Positions 27,020-34,671 of a stretch of 49,607 nucleotides of DNA are shown here, in pieces (position 1 is the stretch's first letter; every line of letters starts with the position of its first letter). The notes under the pieces are model-generated. The model was not told the origin of the DNA. It saw only the letters and a list, made by a program, of their open reading frames with translations, and did not search any database. The position numbers were made by a program, and so were the translations under genes. The DNA lies in the NCBI RefSeq assembly GCF_004403305.1, contig NZ_SOHE01000044.1, forward strand, positions 1 through 49,607, written 5' to 3'. The stretch comes from Cryobacterium frigoriphilum. Lineage in GTDB: Bacteria; Actinomycetota; Actinomycetes; Actinomycetales; Microbacteriaceae.

Positions 27020-27105
27020 GTGGCGAATGCAGGATGGATCGCCCGACACGCCGCATTTCATCCTGCTTTCGCCGACGAATGCTCAAATCGTCCTGTTTTC
27101 GCCAC
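27020..27105. repeat. Interspersed palindromic element, copy B (86 bp)
   Basis: Left end GTGGCGAATGCAGGATG, right end TCCTGTTTTCGCCAC. The left arm can also pair with an internal CATCCTGCTTTCGCC (27059-27073; one mismatch), so two alternative hairpins compete. It lies after the polyketide operon and fills most of the gap 26998-27133. Confidence 0.7.
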
Positions 27106-27120
27106 GGTCGATTCGTCGGG

Positions 27121-27126
27121 TTTAAT
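27121..27126 (+). promoter_or_regulatory. Candidate -10 element TTTAAT of the NPPF methyltransferase
   Basis: TTTAAT ends 7 bases before GTG 27134, another leaderless arrangement. It begins 15 bases after palindromic element B. Confidence 0.4.
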
Positions 27127-27133
27127 TGAGACC

Positions 27134-28702
27134 GTGACTTCTGTACTGATCGAGCGGCTTCGGGCCGACCTCGCCGCCGCCAATTTCAGCGTGACCGCCC
27201 TGACCGGGTTATGGGGCGTCGAAGCGGATGCCGCCCTGCAGCGTAACCAGCGGGTTCCGGCCCAGCGTGGACTCGCCGCCCTGCGTCAGAAGCTCGGCCG
27301 CGTCGAACCCTCGGCGACGCTGGCCGAACTGTTCGTGCTCGGGCTGCCCGTGGCCCACGCGGACGTGGCCGCGGCCCTGCCCGCGCTGACCGTGGCCGGT
27401 GCCGAAGAACTCGGGCTCGTCTGCAGCCTCGTGCCCGCCGAGCCGGCCCGGGTGCGCCCGCTCGTCGAGCTGCGCCCGTACAGCTTTCTGGATGAGTTCG
27501 GTGCTGACAGCTGGTGGATCGTGAGCGACCTCGGCGAGCTGGCCCTCGGGCATCCGCTCGGCGAGAGCCACGTGCTCGGCATCGGCGGCGCGAGCCGCAC
27601 CCTCAGCGGCCTGATCATGCCGACGCCGGCCGGCCGGGTGCTCGACCTGGGCACCGGATGCGGCATCCAGGCCATGCACGCCTCCCGCCACGCCGAACAC
27701 GTCGTCGCGACCGACATCTCCGAACGTGCGCTCGAACTCGCCGCCCTCAATGCCGCCCTCAACGGCATCGACACGATCGAGTTTCGCCTCGGAAGCCTCT
27801 TTGAACCCGTCGCGGGGGAACGCTTCGACCACATCATCAGCAACCCGCCGTTCGTGATCACCCCGCGCACACCGGGGGTGCCGAGCTATGAGTACCGCGA
27901 CGGCGGCCTCGTCGGCGACGCGCTCGTCGAGGCCGTCGTGCGCGGGGCGGCCGATCACCTGACCCCCGGAGGCGTTGCCCAGCTGCTCGGCAACTGGGAA
28001 TACCGCGCCGCCGCGGCATCCGTCACCGACGCCTTCACCCGCCTCGAGGCCTGGCTCGACGCCCCCACTGCGGATGCCGCGCCGCTCGACGCCTGGATCA
28101 TCGAACGCGAGGTGCAGCTGCCCTCCGAGTACGCCGAGACGTGGATCCGCGACGGCGGCACCCGCCCCGGCGCCGACTTTGACCGGCTCTACGGCGCCTG
28201 GCTCGACGACTTCGCCTCCCGCGGCGTGACGCGCGTCGGATTCGGCTACCTGCTGCTGCGCCGCCCCGCCGAGACCGGGCTGAGCGCGCTGCGCCGTCTC
28301 GAACGCCTGCCCGACGCCCTCGGCCACAACCCGACCGGGCTCGGCTCGCACCTGGCGGCGTGCCTGGCCGCCCACGACTGGCAGGCGGCGACGGATGACG
28401 CCCTGCTGCTGCGCGCGCACCTCACGGTGGCCTCCGACGTCACCGAGGAGCGGCACTTCTGGCCCGGGCAGGACGATCCGACGCTGATGACCCTGCACCA
28501 GGGCGGCGGCTTCGGCCGCGAGGTGGCCCTCGACACGGCGCTCGCCGCCCTGATCGGCGCCTGCGACGGCGATCTCAACGTCGGCGCCATCATCGGCGCG
28601 CTCGCGCAGCTGCTCGATGCCGAGGAGCCGGCCCTGATCGCGGAGCTGCTGCCGCGCATCCGCGAACTGCTCGACGACGGCTTCCTGCTGCCGCCCGCCT
28701 GA
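27134..28702 (+). CDS. SAM-dependent methyltransferase with NPPF motif (PrmC/RlmG-like; DUF7059/DUF7782 flanks)
   Basis: 522 residues. A helical N-terminal domain (1-110) precedes a methyltransferase core with motif I VLDLGTGCGIQAMHASRHA (about 169-187), acidic loop ATDISERALELA and the amino-methylating motif NPPF at 237-240. A winged C-terminal domain (about 380-522) follows. NPPF/NPPY enzymes methylate amide or exocyclic amino nitrogens of proteins, RNA or DNA. This actinobacterial class is usually annotated only as a methyltransferase, and I assign the DUF7059/DUF7782 names from memory. GTG 27134 is chosen because the -10 candidate ends 7 bases before it; upstream open frame runs through repeat B. 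Confidence 0.85.
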   Translation: MTSVLIERLRADLAAANFSVTALTGLWGVEADAALQRNQRVPAQRGLAALRQKLGRVEPSATLAELFVLGLPVAHADVAAALPALTVAGAEELGLVCSLVPAEPARVRPLVELRPYSFLDEFGADSWWIVSDLGELALGHPLGESHVLGIGGASRTLSGLIMPTPAGRVLDLGTGCGIQAMHASRHAEHVVATDISERALELAALNAALNGIDTIEFRLGSLFEPVAGERFDHIISNPPFVITPRTPGVPSYEYRDGGLVGDALVEAVVRGAADHLTPGGVAQLLGNWEYRAAAASVTDAFTRLEAWLDAPTADAAPLDAWIIEREVQLPSEYAETWIRDGGTRPGADFDRLYGAWLDDFASRGVTRVGFGYLLLRRPAETGLSALRRLERLPDALGHNPTGLGSHLAACLAAHDWQAATDDALLLRAHLTVASDVTEERHFWPGQDDPTLMTLHQGGGFGREVALDTALAALIGACDGDLNVGAIIGALAQLLDAEEPALIAELLPRIRELLDDGFLLPPA

Positions 28703-28727
28703 CCCGACGCCGAGGGGCCGATTCTTC

Positions 28728-28793
28728 GCTCGCGCTCCTGCTCGCGCTCGCGCTCCTGCTCGCGCTCCTGCTCGTGCTCGCGCTCGCGCTCGT
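28728..28793. repeat. Hexanucleotide array GCT(CGC/CCT/CGT) x11
   Basis: Eleven consecutive 6-base units, each GCT followed by CGC, CCT or CGT. It is non-coding on either strand as far as I can tell and abuts palindromic element C with a 2-base overlap. Confidence 0.85.
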
Positions 28794-28889
28794 GGCGAAT
28801 TCAGGAGATTCGGTCGGCCGAGACCGGCAAGCCGCCGGACCTGTGCGGCGGCTCGACGGTCACCCGCACGGTTTTCCTGAATTCGCCAC
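28792..28889. repeat. Interspersed palindromic element, copy C (98 bp)
   Basis: Left end GTGGCGAATTCAGGAGATTC is identical over 15 bases to the complement of the right end TCCTGAATTCGCCAC. GC-rich internal stems (GGTCGGCCGAGACC and CCGCCGG with GCGGCGG) differ from copy A. It lies between convergent genes. Confidence 0.8.
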
Positions 28890-28926
28890 GGGAGGGGGGT
28901 GCAGGTGCCGCGCGTGCGGCTCGGGG

Positions 28927-29709
28927 CTAGTTCTTCGGTGTCGCGCGGCGCAGCGCGAGGAACCCGCCGACCCCGGCGACGACGGCCGGCACCAGGAGCC
29001 AGGCGAAGATGCCGGCGATTCCCTGGGCGCCGAACCAGACGGACACCGGGACCCAGTTGCTCGTGAAGGTGATCACGGTGACCGTCGCCACGATGAGCAG
29101 GGCGAGGGAACTCCAGAACACGAGCATGCCGGGCATGCGCCAGCGCATGTAGATCGTCGCGATGGATGCCCCGATGAAGAACACCAGCAGCTGCATCACA
29201 AAGAACGAGAACAGGTCGACCCAGAAGCCGTCGAGCCCGAGCCAGAGGGCATTGAACATGTAGGTGTCAATCCACCAGCCTGAGGTCACCCGTTCCAGCT
29301 GCGTCAGCACCGCAAACGCGATCGCGTTGCCCGCCGAGATCAGTACGAACAGCAGAGCGGTTCCGAGGTAGAAGTCCCGCCGGGTCACCCCATAACCGAG
29401 TGCCAGCGGAAACCCGAACGAGATCGCCTGCACGCCGACCACGACCAGATACCACTGCGGGCTCATCACGGCCCAGCTGTACCGCTGGCCCTCGATCGCG
29501 TCCGCCGTGCCGAGGCCGCCGGTGGTAAAACCGATGATTTGCGCGATGAAGACCGTCACCACGAACGCGATACCCACGATCAGCCAGGGGATACCGATAT
29601 ACGTGCGGCGGTCGACGAGGTGCAGGCGCACCACGTTCCAGATGCGCGTTGCAGCGGATCGCGGGTGAGCGGATGCGGCGGTTGCCGGAAAACTATCGGT
29701 GAGAGTCAT
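28927..29709 (-). CDS. ABC-2 type transporter membrane subunit
   Basis: Polytopic membrane protein of 260 residues with about six hydrophobic segments, beginning near residue 38 (YIGIPWLIVGIAFVVTVFIA) and ending with LLVPAVVAGVGGFLALRR. No conserved motif is diagnostic, but it follows the GntR regulator and ATPase in a coupled operon, overlapping the ATPase by 4 bases, so it is inferred to be the permease. Systems of this layout (YtrA-type) export or sense cell-envelope stress compounds. ATG 29709; the first 25 residues are cytoplasmic and Ala/Ser-rich. Confidence 0.8.
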   Translation of the reverse strand: MTLTDSFPATAASAHPRSAATRIWNVVRLHLVDRRTYIGIPWLIVGIAFVVTVFIAQIIGFTTGGLGTADAIEGQRYSWAVMSPQWYLVVVGVQAISFGFPLALGYGVTRRDFYLGTALLFVLISAGNAIAFAVLTQLERVTSGWWIDTYMFNALWLGLDGFWVDLFSFFVMQLLVFFIGASIATIYMRWRMPGMLVFWSSLALLIVATVTVITFTSNWVPVSVWFGAQGIAGIFAWLLVPAVVAGVGGFLALRRATPKN

Positions 29710-30740
29710 GCGCGTGTGCTCCAGGCATCGGTCGTACTCACGGTGGGTGTGTCGGTATCTGCGTTGGTGTCGCCGGGGTGGGCGGTGCCGCGACGGCGGC
29801 CGGAGCGGACAGTGGGGCGCTCGCTGCGAGCCGATTCACCGAATTCGGCTCCGGAGCGACTCGTGGTGCGCTGCACGATGAGTTGTTGAAGCGACACGGG
29901 GGAGAGTTCCAGACCGGCGGCCCGCGCGGCATCCCGCTCCGCGTCATCGAGGCCGGCCACGGTCACCGAGGCCAGTCCGCCGATACCATCTCGGGAGATG
30001 ACGTCGCGGCCGGCCACGAAGGCGTCAACATCCGCTCTCTTACCGACGACGGTGCTCGCGCTGCCGCGCAGCTCCTCCGCGTCCTGGTCCATCAGGATGC
30101 GCCCCTCATCGATCACCAGAACGTGTTCCAGCAGGCTGCTGACCTCGTCGATCAGGTGGGTCGAGAGTATGACGGTGCGCGGATGCTGGGTGTAATCCTC
30201 GAGCAGGCGATCGTAGAAGATCTGCCGGGCCACGGCGTCGAGGCCGAGGTAGGGTTCGTCGAAAAAGGTCAGCGGTGCCCGCGAGGCGAGGCCGACGATC
30301 ACGCCGACGGCCGAGAGCTGGCCGCGGGAGAGCTTCTTGATCGGTCGGTTCAACGGCAGCCGAAAGTCATCGACCAAGCGATCGGCGAAGGCCGCATCCC
30401 AGTTGGCGAAGAACCAGGGTGCGCTGGCAAGCACATGGTCGGCCCGAAAGCTGTCAGGGTACTTCTGGCTCTCCTTGATGAAGCAGACCTGCTGCAGCAC
30501 TCGGGCGTTCTCGACGGGGGACTCGCCGAAGACCTCGAGCGCGCCGCTGGTCGCGAACTGCTGCCCGGTCAGCAGCTGCATGATCGTCGTCTTGCCCGCA
30601 CCGTTGCGGCCGAGAAGGCCGTAGATCTTGTTGGCTTCGACGCTGAAACTCACGTCGTCGATGGCGGTGACCTTGCCGTAGCGCTTGGTCAGGCCGTCGA
30701 CGCGTACGACGGGGGTGGTGGGGGATGCCGTGCTCGTCAT
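29706..30740 (-). CDS. ABC-2 type transporter ATPase
   Basis: 344 residues. Motifs: Walker A GRNGAGKTT, signature LSRGQLSAVGV (a degenerate LSGGQ), Walker B LTFFDEPYLGLD and switch His in ILSTHLIDE. The altered signature and Walker B (DEPYLGLD) match the YtrB/YxlF-like ATPases found with GntR regulators. The C-terminal 60 residues (after SLQQLIVQRTTS) are Asp/Thr/Arg-rich and unconserved. ATG 30740 overlaps the regulator stop by 4 bases; the end overlaps the membrane subunit by 4 bases. Acts at the membrane. Confidence 0.92.
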   Translation of the reverse strand: MTSTASPTTPVVRVDGLTKRYGKVTAIDDVSFSVEANKIYGLLGRNGAGKTTIMQLLTGQQFATSGALEVFGESPVENARVLQQVCFIKESQKYPDSFRADHVLASAPWFFANWDAAFADRLVDDFRLPLNRPIKKLSRGQLSAVGVIVGLASRAPLTFFDEPYLGLDAVARQIFYDRLLEDYTQHPRTVILSTHLIDEVSSLLEHVLVIDEGRILMDQDAEELRGSASTVVGKRADVDAFVAGRDVISRDGIGGLASVTVAGLDDAERDAARAAGLELSPVSLQQLIVQRTTSRSGAEFGESARSERPTVRSGRRRGTAHPGDTNADTDTPTVSTTDAWSTRA

Positions 30741-31126
30741 GAGCGAATCGCCTCTTCCTGGATCGAACTCGATGTGGGGGTGTCGCGCACCATCTCGGCG
30801 ACCTGCTGCGGGGTGATGCCGAGTTTGGCGGCCTCGCCGAGCAGTGGGGCGACGAATTTCGCCCGAAACTGTTCGGTGCGTGCCCCAATGAGCTGGGCGC
30901 GGGCGCCCGTTGCGACGAACATGCCGATACCTCGCCTCTTGTAGAGAATTCCGTCGTCCACCAGTCGGTTGACGCCCTTGCCGGCGGTCGCCGGGTTGAT
31001 GCGGTAGAACGCGGCGAACTCGTTCGTGGAGGGCACCGGGCTCTCCTCGGCGATCGCGCCGTCGAGAATGTCATTCTCGATCTGCTCCGCGATCTGCACG
31101 AAGATCGGTTTGCTGGAGTCGATCAC
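30737..31126 (-). CDS. GntR-family transcriptional regulator (YtrA subfamily)
   Basis: 129 residues, the short YtrA type: N-terminal winged helix-turn-helix (PIFVQIAEQIENDILDGAI, then STNEFAAFYRINPATAGKGVNRLVDDGILYKRRGIGMFV) with a small C-terminal dimerisation helix instead of a ligand domain. GTG 31126 has GGACGAG upstream. It heads the three-gene operon and probably represses it through the palindrome at 31148-31178. The inducing signal is unknown; relatives respond to cell-wall-active peptides. Confidence 0.93.
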   Translation of the reverse strand: MIDSSKPIFVQIAEQIENDILDGAIAEESPVPSTNEFAAFYRINPATAGKGVNRLVDDGILYKRRGIGMFVATGARAQLIGARTEQFRAKFVAPLLGEAAKLGITPQQVAEMVRDTPTSSSIQEEAIRS

Positions 31127-31147
31127 CGCTCGTCCGATCGGTTCGCT

Positions 31148-31178
31148 GGTTGGTTGGTCATGTAACTAACTAACTACC
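31148..31178. promoter_or_regulatory. Probable GntR/YtrA operator
   Basis: GGTTGGTTGGT and, on the opposite side of the centre CATGT, AACTAACTAACTACC form a pseudo-palindrome of GTTAGTT-type repeats, 22 bases upstream of the regulator GTG. YtrA-like regulators bind sites of the GTTAGTT kind. Autoregulation is inferred. Confidence 0.6.
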
Positions 31179-31261
31179 TTGGGCAGCGGATGTCAACCCC
31201 ACCCCCAGAAATCGGCGCGCCGCGCCGTCAACTGTGCCGCTGTGCCCGTGCGGCTCTGCGG

Positions 31262-31267
31262 TACCCT
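31262..31267 (+). promoter_or_regulatory. -10 element TACCCT upstream of the amine oxidase
   Basis: TACCCT ends 6 bases before the ATG at 31274, which opens a five-codon frame, and 20 bases before the main ATG at 31288. A transcript starting at 31274 would be leaderless for the short frame. Confidence 0.4.
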
Positions 31268-31273
31268 TGAGCC

Positions 31274-31291
31274 ATGGACCGGGCCGCATGA
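31274..31291 (+). CDS. Candidate leaderless five-codon upstream ORF (MDRAA)
   Basis: ATG 31274 to TGA 31289-31291 encodes MDRAA. The stop overlaps the amine oxidase start as ATGA. With the -10 at 31262-31267, the first codon would be the first transcribed bases, and the main gene would be reached by termination-reinitiation; no Shine-Dalgarno is visible before ATG 31288. Purely a sequence observation; it could also be chance. Confidence 0.35.
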   Translation: MDRAA

Positions 31292-32742
31292 TCACCCGCC
31301 GCACACTGCTCCTCGGCACGGCCTCCGGCCTCTCGGTGCTGGCGCTCGCCGGGTGCACGACCCCGGAGCCCGAGCCCACGCCATCCGTCACCGGCACCCC
31401 AACACCCACGCTCGTGCCGCAACCGCTGACGATGCGCCGCACGAACTGGGCCGGCGACGCCTTTGCCCGCGGATCTTTCAGCTTTGCCGCCGTCGGCGCC
31501 ACCCCGGAGCATCGTGCCGCCCTGCGCGAACCCGTAGCTGACCGGGTCTTCTTCGCCGGCGAGGCGACCGCGATCAGTGAACCAGGCACCGTGCAGGGAG
31601 CCAGGGAATCCGGGCTGCGGGCCGCCGCCGAGGTCGAGGCGATCGCCGACCAGAGCGAGCGCATAGCCGTCATCGGCGCGGGCATGGCCGGACTGTCCGC
31701 GGCCCGGCTGCTCGTTGATGCCGGCTACGACGTGATCGTGATCGAGGCCCGCGACCGTACCGGAGGCCGAATCGACACCGTGACGGATGCCGACTGGCCG
31801 TTTCCGATCGAGCTCGGCCCGAGCTTCATCCGCTCGAGCGCGACCACCGACCTCGACGAGCAGCTGACCGTACTCGGCGCGGCGAGCCTGGAATTCACCA
31901 CCGAGGCCGAGGTGCGCACCCGGGCCGGCACCGTGGTCGCCGTCGACCCGGTTGGCGCCGAGGCCGTGGCCGACGCGCTCGTCTGGGCCGCGGATCAGGC
32001 TCGGGATGTCTCGCTCGAGCGGGCCATCGTGGACTCCGGCAACGGCACGCTCTCGACGACCGTCGGCGACACCGGCGTCTCCCCGGCCGACTGGCTCGAC
32101 TACGACCTCGCGACCGGCCTCAAGGTCACCACCGGCGCGGGCCCCGGCGAAGTGTCGGCCTGGTACGCGCCCGGCGCCCCGGCGACCAGCGATACGAGCA
32201 CGGATGCGAACACCGACGCGACAGAGGATGCCCCGGCCGTGCCGCGCCTCGTGATCGGCGGCTACCGCAGCCTGCTCGACGACCTCGCGACCGACATCGA
32301 CGTCGTCACGTCGAACGTCGTGACCCTCGTCGCCTACGACGATGACGGCGTGAGCCTGCGGCTCGGCGCCGGCGAATCACTGTCGGTCGACCGGGTCGTG
32401 GTCACGATCCCGCTCGGCGTGCTGCAGGACGAGGCCCTCGAATTCTCCCCGGCGCTGCCGTTCGCGCACCGCGGCGCGATCGCCGCCCTCGGCATGGGCG
32501 TGCTCGACAAGGTCTGGCTGCGCTTCGATGAGGCCTTCTGGTCGACGGATGCTCCGCTCTGGACCATCGTCGGCGGCGACCCGGATTTTGCCGTCTGGGT
32601 GAACCTGCTGCCGCTCACCGGGGAGCCGGTGCTCATGGGGGTCGTGGCCGCAGAGAATGCCGACCGGCTCTCACAATTCAGCGACGACGACTTTCTGGTC
32701 GCCGCGCTCAGCGCGCTCGAACCGTTCCTGGCCGCTCCATAA
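31288..32742 (+). CDS. Secreted flavin amine oxidase with circularly permuted FAD domain
   Basis: 484-residue lipoprotein: Tat-like TRRTLLLG and lipobox ALAGC, then a Pro/Thr linker. Residues 50-118 (WAGDAFARGSFSF, FFAGEAT, GTVQGARESGLRAA) match the segment that normally ends monoamine/polyamine oxidases. Only afterwards, at residues 126-160, comes the Rossmann start VIGAGMAGLSAAR and EARDRTGGR that normally begins them. The protein ends at ALEPFLAAP, just where the canonical order would reach the RWxxDPYARGS segment. The order is thus permuted with little lost. ATG 31288 is chosen over an in-frame ATG at 31234 because the signal peptide begins there. It would oxidise amines with FAD, producing H2O2 outside the membrane; substrate unknown. 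The end overlaps the convergent gene by 35 bases. Confidence 0.85.
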   Translation: MITRRTLLLGTASGLSVLALAGCTTPEPEPTPSVTGTPTPTLVPQPLTMRRTNWAGDAFARGSFSFAAVGATPEHRAALREPVADRVFFAGEATAISEPGTVQGARESGLRAAAEVEAIADQSERIAVIGAGMAGLSAARLLVDAGYDVIVIEARDRTGGRIDTVTDADWPFPIELGPSFIRSSATTDLDEQLTVLGAASLEFTTEAEVRTRAGTVVAVDPVGAEAVADALVWAADQARDVSLERAIVDSGNGTLSTTVGDTGVSPADWLDYDLATGLKVTTGAGPGEVSAWYAPGAPATSDTSTDANTDATEDAPAVPRLVIGGYRSLLDDLATDIDVVTSNVVTLVAYDDDGVSLRLGAGESLSVDRVVVTIPLGVLQDEALEFSPALPFAHRGAIAALGMGVLDKVWLRFDEAFWSTDAPLWTIVGGDPDFAVWVNLLPLTGEPVLMGVVAAENADRLSQFSDDDFLVAALSALEPFLAAP

Positions 32743-33448
32743 GGCCCGGCACGTCGGCCTCGGCGTGCGGGCCGGCGGCCGGCCGCACCTGGCCGCCGCG
32801 GCGAGCCAGCACGGCCATGCGCGGGCGCAGGCGGTGTGGTTTCATGCGCGTCGCGGCGGTCAGCAGTGCGGCGATCGCGGTGATGATCACCACGATGAGC
32901 ACGTAGTAGAGGCCCGTTTCGAGCGGCCCACTGACCAACCGGGCGTCGAGAAAGAAGTACGGATACCAGCCGAGCAGATCGCCGCGAATCAGGGTGAAGA
33001 TGAGCCAGAACACGGGAAAGATCAGCACCAGTCCGAGGTGTTTCCACGGCAGGCGGGCCTTGTCGGGGTCGACGAACCAATCGATGACCGCGAGCGCGGG
33101 AATCCAGAAATGCAGAATCTGGCTCGACCACGGAATCGAGATCGCATATGCGACATTCGCCGGCTGAAACGTGATGAGCGCATAGACGACGCCGGAGACC
33201 AGAATGTAGGTCGTGATGCTGACCCGCAGCATGTCGAGCCAGACCGGATCGGTCTCGGTGTGCAGTGCGCGCAGCCCGGCGAGCAGAAAAACCACGCAGC
33301 CCGCCATGCCGCTCTGCACGGTGAAGTAGCTGAAAAAGTAGCTCACGTAGAAGCCTGCGACCCCGAGCGTGAAGACGAAATACCCGATCAGGCCGCACAG
33401 CGCGAGGGCAGCAAGCAGCAGGCGCGCTACTCCAAATGCTCTGCGCAC
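32708..33448 (-). CDS. Pr6Pr-family six-helix membrane protein
   Basis: 246 residues with six hydrophobic segments spread over residues 5-205 and a basic cytoplasmic C-terminal tail. The pattern SYFTVQSG, ILHFWIPALAVIDWF, WKHLGLVLIFPVFWLIFTLIRG and GWYPYFFLD is typical of Pr6Pr/FAR-17a-like membrane proteins, whose function in bacteria is unknown. GTG 33448 follows GGAG at a normal distance. The last 12 codons overlap the amine oxidase end. Confidence 0.85.
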   Translation of the reverse strand: MRRAFGVARLLLAALALCGLIGYFVFTLGVAGFYVSYFFSYFTVQSGMAGCVVFLLAGLRALHTETDPVWLDMLRVSITTYILVSGVVYALITFQPANVAYAISIPWSSQILHFWIPALAVIDWFVDPDKARLPWKHLGLVLIFPVFWLIFTLIRGDLLGWYPYFFLDARLVSGPLETGLYYVLIVVIITAIAALLTAATRMKPHRLRPRMAVLARRGGQVRPAAGPHAEADVPGLMERPGTVRAR

Positions 33449-33537
33449 TCGATCTCCTTATCCGGCTGCGACCGAATACTCGCGCGCGGTCCTGCAGCTA
33501 CGCTACGCCAGCCGCCACCCGAGTGGGTTTGCGCGCG

Positions 33538-34560
33538 TCAGGCCGAGCCGCGCCAGACGATCGGTGTCTGCAACAGGAGGCCTCCGACGGGTGTCGCCTC
33601 GCCGCGCAGTTGCTGCAGCACGAGTTCGGCCGCTCCCGCCCCCAGCCCGGATGCTGGTTGGTGCACGGTGGACAGTGGTGGTTGAGTGCGCCGAGCCCAG
33701 GCGCTGTCGTCGAAACCCACGACACCCACATCTTCGGGCACGCGGCGTCCCGCGTCCCGCAGGGCCTCGAGGGCGCCGGCAGCCACCGCGTCCGAGGCGG
33801 CGAAGACCCCATCAATCTCGGGCGAGCGCTGCAACAGTTCGCGCATGCCGGCCACACCCGCGGCATAGGCGTACAGCGGCACGCTGGCCACGAGATTTGA
33901 GTCGAAGGCGTCGCCGAGGGCATCGGTAAAACCGGCGAGGCGGTCGGCACCGGAATCGCGGTCCAGCGCGGCGGCGATCATGCCTACCCGGCGCCGGCCG
34001 GTGTCGAGCAAACGCTCGGTCAGGGCGCGCGCCGATGTGCGGTTATCGATGCCCACGAACGGTAAGTCGCGCAGATCAGGCGGATGCCCCACAAAAGCGG
34101 TCGGCAGGCCCAGCTTCTCGACGACCCGGGTGATCGGGTCGTTCTGCCGCGCCGACACGATGATCACACCGTCGACAAAACCGCCGCTGAGGTACCGGGC
34201 CACCCGGGCCGTGTCGCGGTCGGAATCGATGATCAGACACACCATCTGGTAATCAGCGTGGGAGAGCGCCGTATTGGCACCGAGCAGGATGTCCCCAATG
34301 TTGGGGTCTTCGAGAAACAGCGAGTGCGGCTCGTGCACGATGAAGCCCACGGCCTGAGAGCGCTGCATGACGAGACTACGGGCGGCATTGTTGGGCACAT
34401 AGCCGACTTTTTCGATGGCGGCCTCGATGGCAGCGCGGGCGTTCGCGGAGACGTAGGGTTCGTCATTGACTACACGGCTGACCGTGCCGCGGGAGACTCC
34501 GGCCTCAACGGCCACATCGTGAATCGTGGCGCGTTTGCGTCGGGCCGGAACGCTCACCAT
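33538..34560 (-). CDS. LacI-family transcriptional regulator of the galactoside operon
   Basis: 340 residues. The N-terminal helix-turn-helix and hinge (TIHDVAVEAGVSRGTVSRVVN, then GYVPNNAARSL) are canonical LacI; the remainder is the periplasmic-binding-protein-like effector domain (VDGVIIVSA, VGIDNRTSARALTERLLDTG, EIDGVFAASDAVAAGALEAL and a DVGVVGFDDS signature). ATG 34560 gives the usual N terminus; the upstream extension to 34638 is out of family and crosses the operator. It is divergent from the GH42 operon, with two LacI-type sites between, so it is inferred to repress that operon until a galactoside binds. Confidence 0.94.
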   Translation of the reverse strand: MVSVPARRKRATIHDVAVEAGVSRGTVSRVVNDEPYVSANARAAIEAAIEKVGYVPNNAARSLVMQRSQAVGFIVHEPHSLFLEDPNIGDILLGANTALSHADYQMVCLIIDSDRDTARVARYLSGGFVDGVIIVSARQNDPITRVVEKLGLPTAFVGHPPDLRDLPFVGIDNRTSARALTERLLDTGRRRVGMIAAALDRDSGADRLAGFTDALGDAFDSNLVASVPLYAYAAGVAGMRELLQRSPEIDGVFAASDAVAAGALEALRDAGRRVPEDVGVVGFDDSAWARRTQPPLSTVHQPASGLGAGAAELVLQQLRGEATPVGGLLLQTPIVWRGSA

Positions 34561-34596
34561 TGGATACCCATTTATTGACTGTATCGAACCGGAGCC

Positions 34597-34626
34597 TTGA
34601 CAGCGGCGTCGGGATCTGTTTATTCT
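34597..34626 (+). promoter_or_regulatory. Sigma-70-type promoter of the galactoside operon
   Basis: TTGACA (34597-34602), an 18-base spacer and TATTCT (34621-34626). It is the only full -35/-10 promoter I find in the window. Its -10 abuts LacI operator 1. Confidence 0.75.
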
Positions 34627-34639
34627 GTGTACGTTCACA
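34626..34639. promoter_or_regulatory. LacI operator 1
   Basis: TGTGTACGTTCACA, a near-palindrome around central CG, typical of LacI-family sites. It starts on the last base of the -10 element, so bound repressor would block initiation. Confidence 0.75.
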
Positions 34640-34671
34640 GACTCTCAATGAGGAGTTGTTGCTCCCCAATC

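Larger units (their letters stand above)
28703..28926. other. Gap with hexanucleotide array and palindromic element C
   Basis: The 224-base gap between the convergent methyltransferase (+) and ABC-2 membrane gene (-) holds the GCTNNN hexamer array and repeat element C, described separately. I see no gene in it. Confidence 0.8.

Noticed and set aside
28728..28793. Possible coding low-complexity peptide
   Set aside because: No start codon, ribosome site or flanking conserved sequence on either strand.
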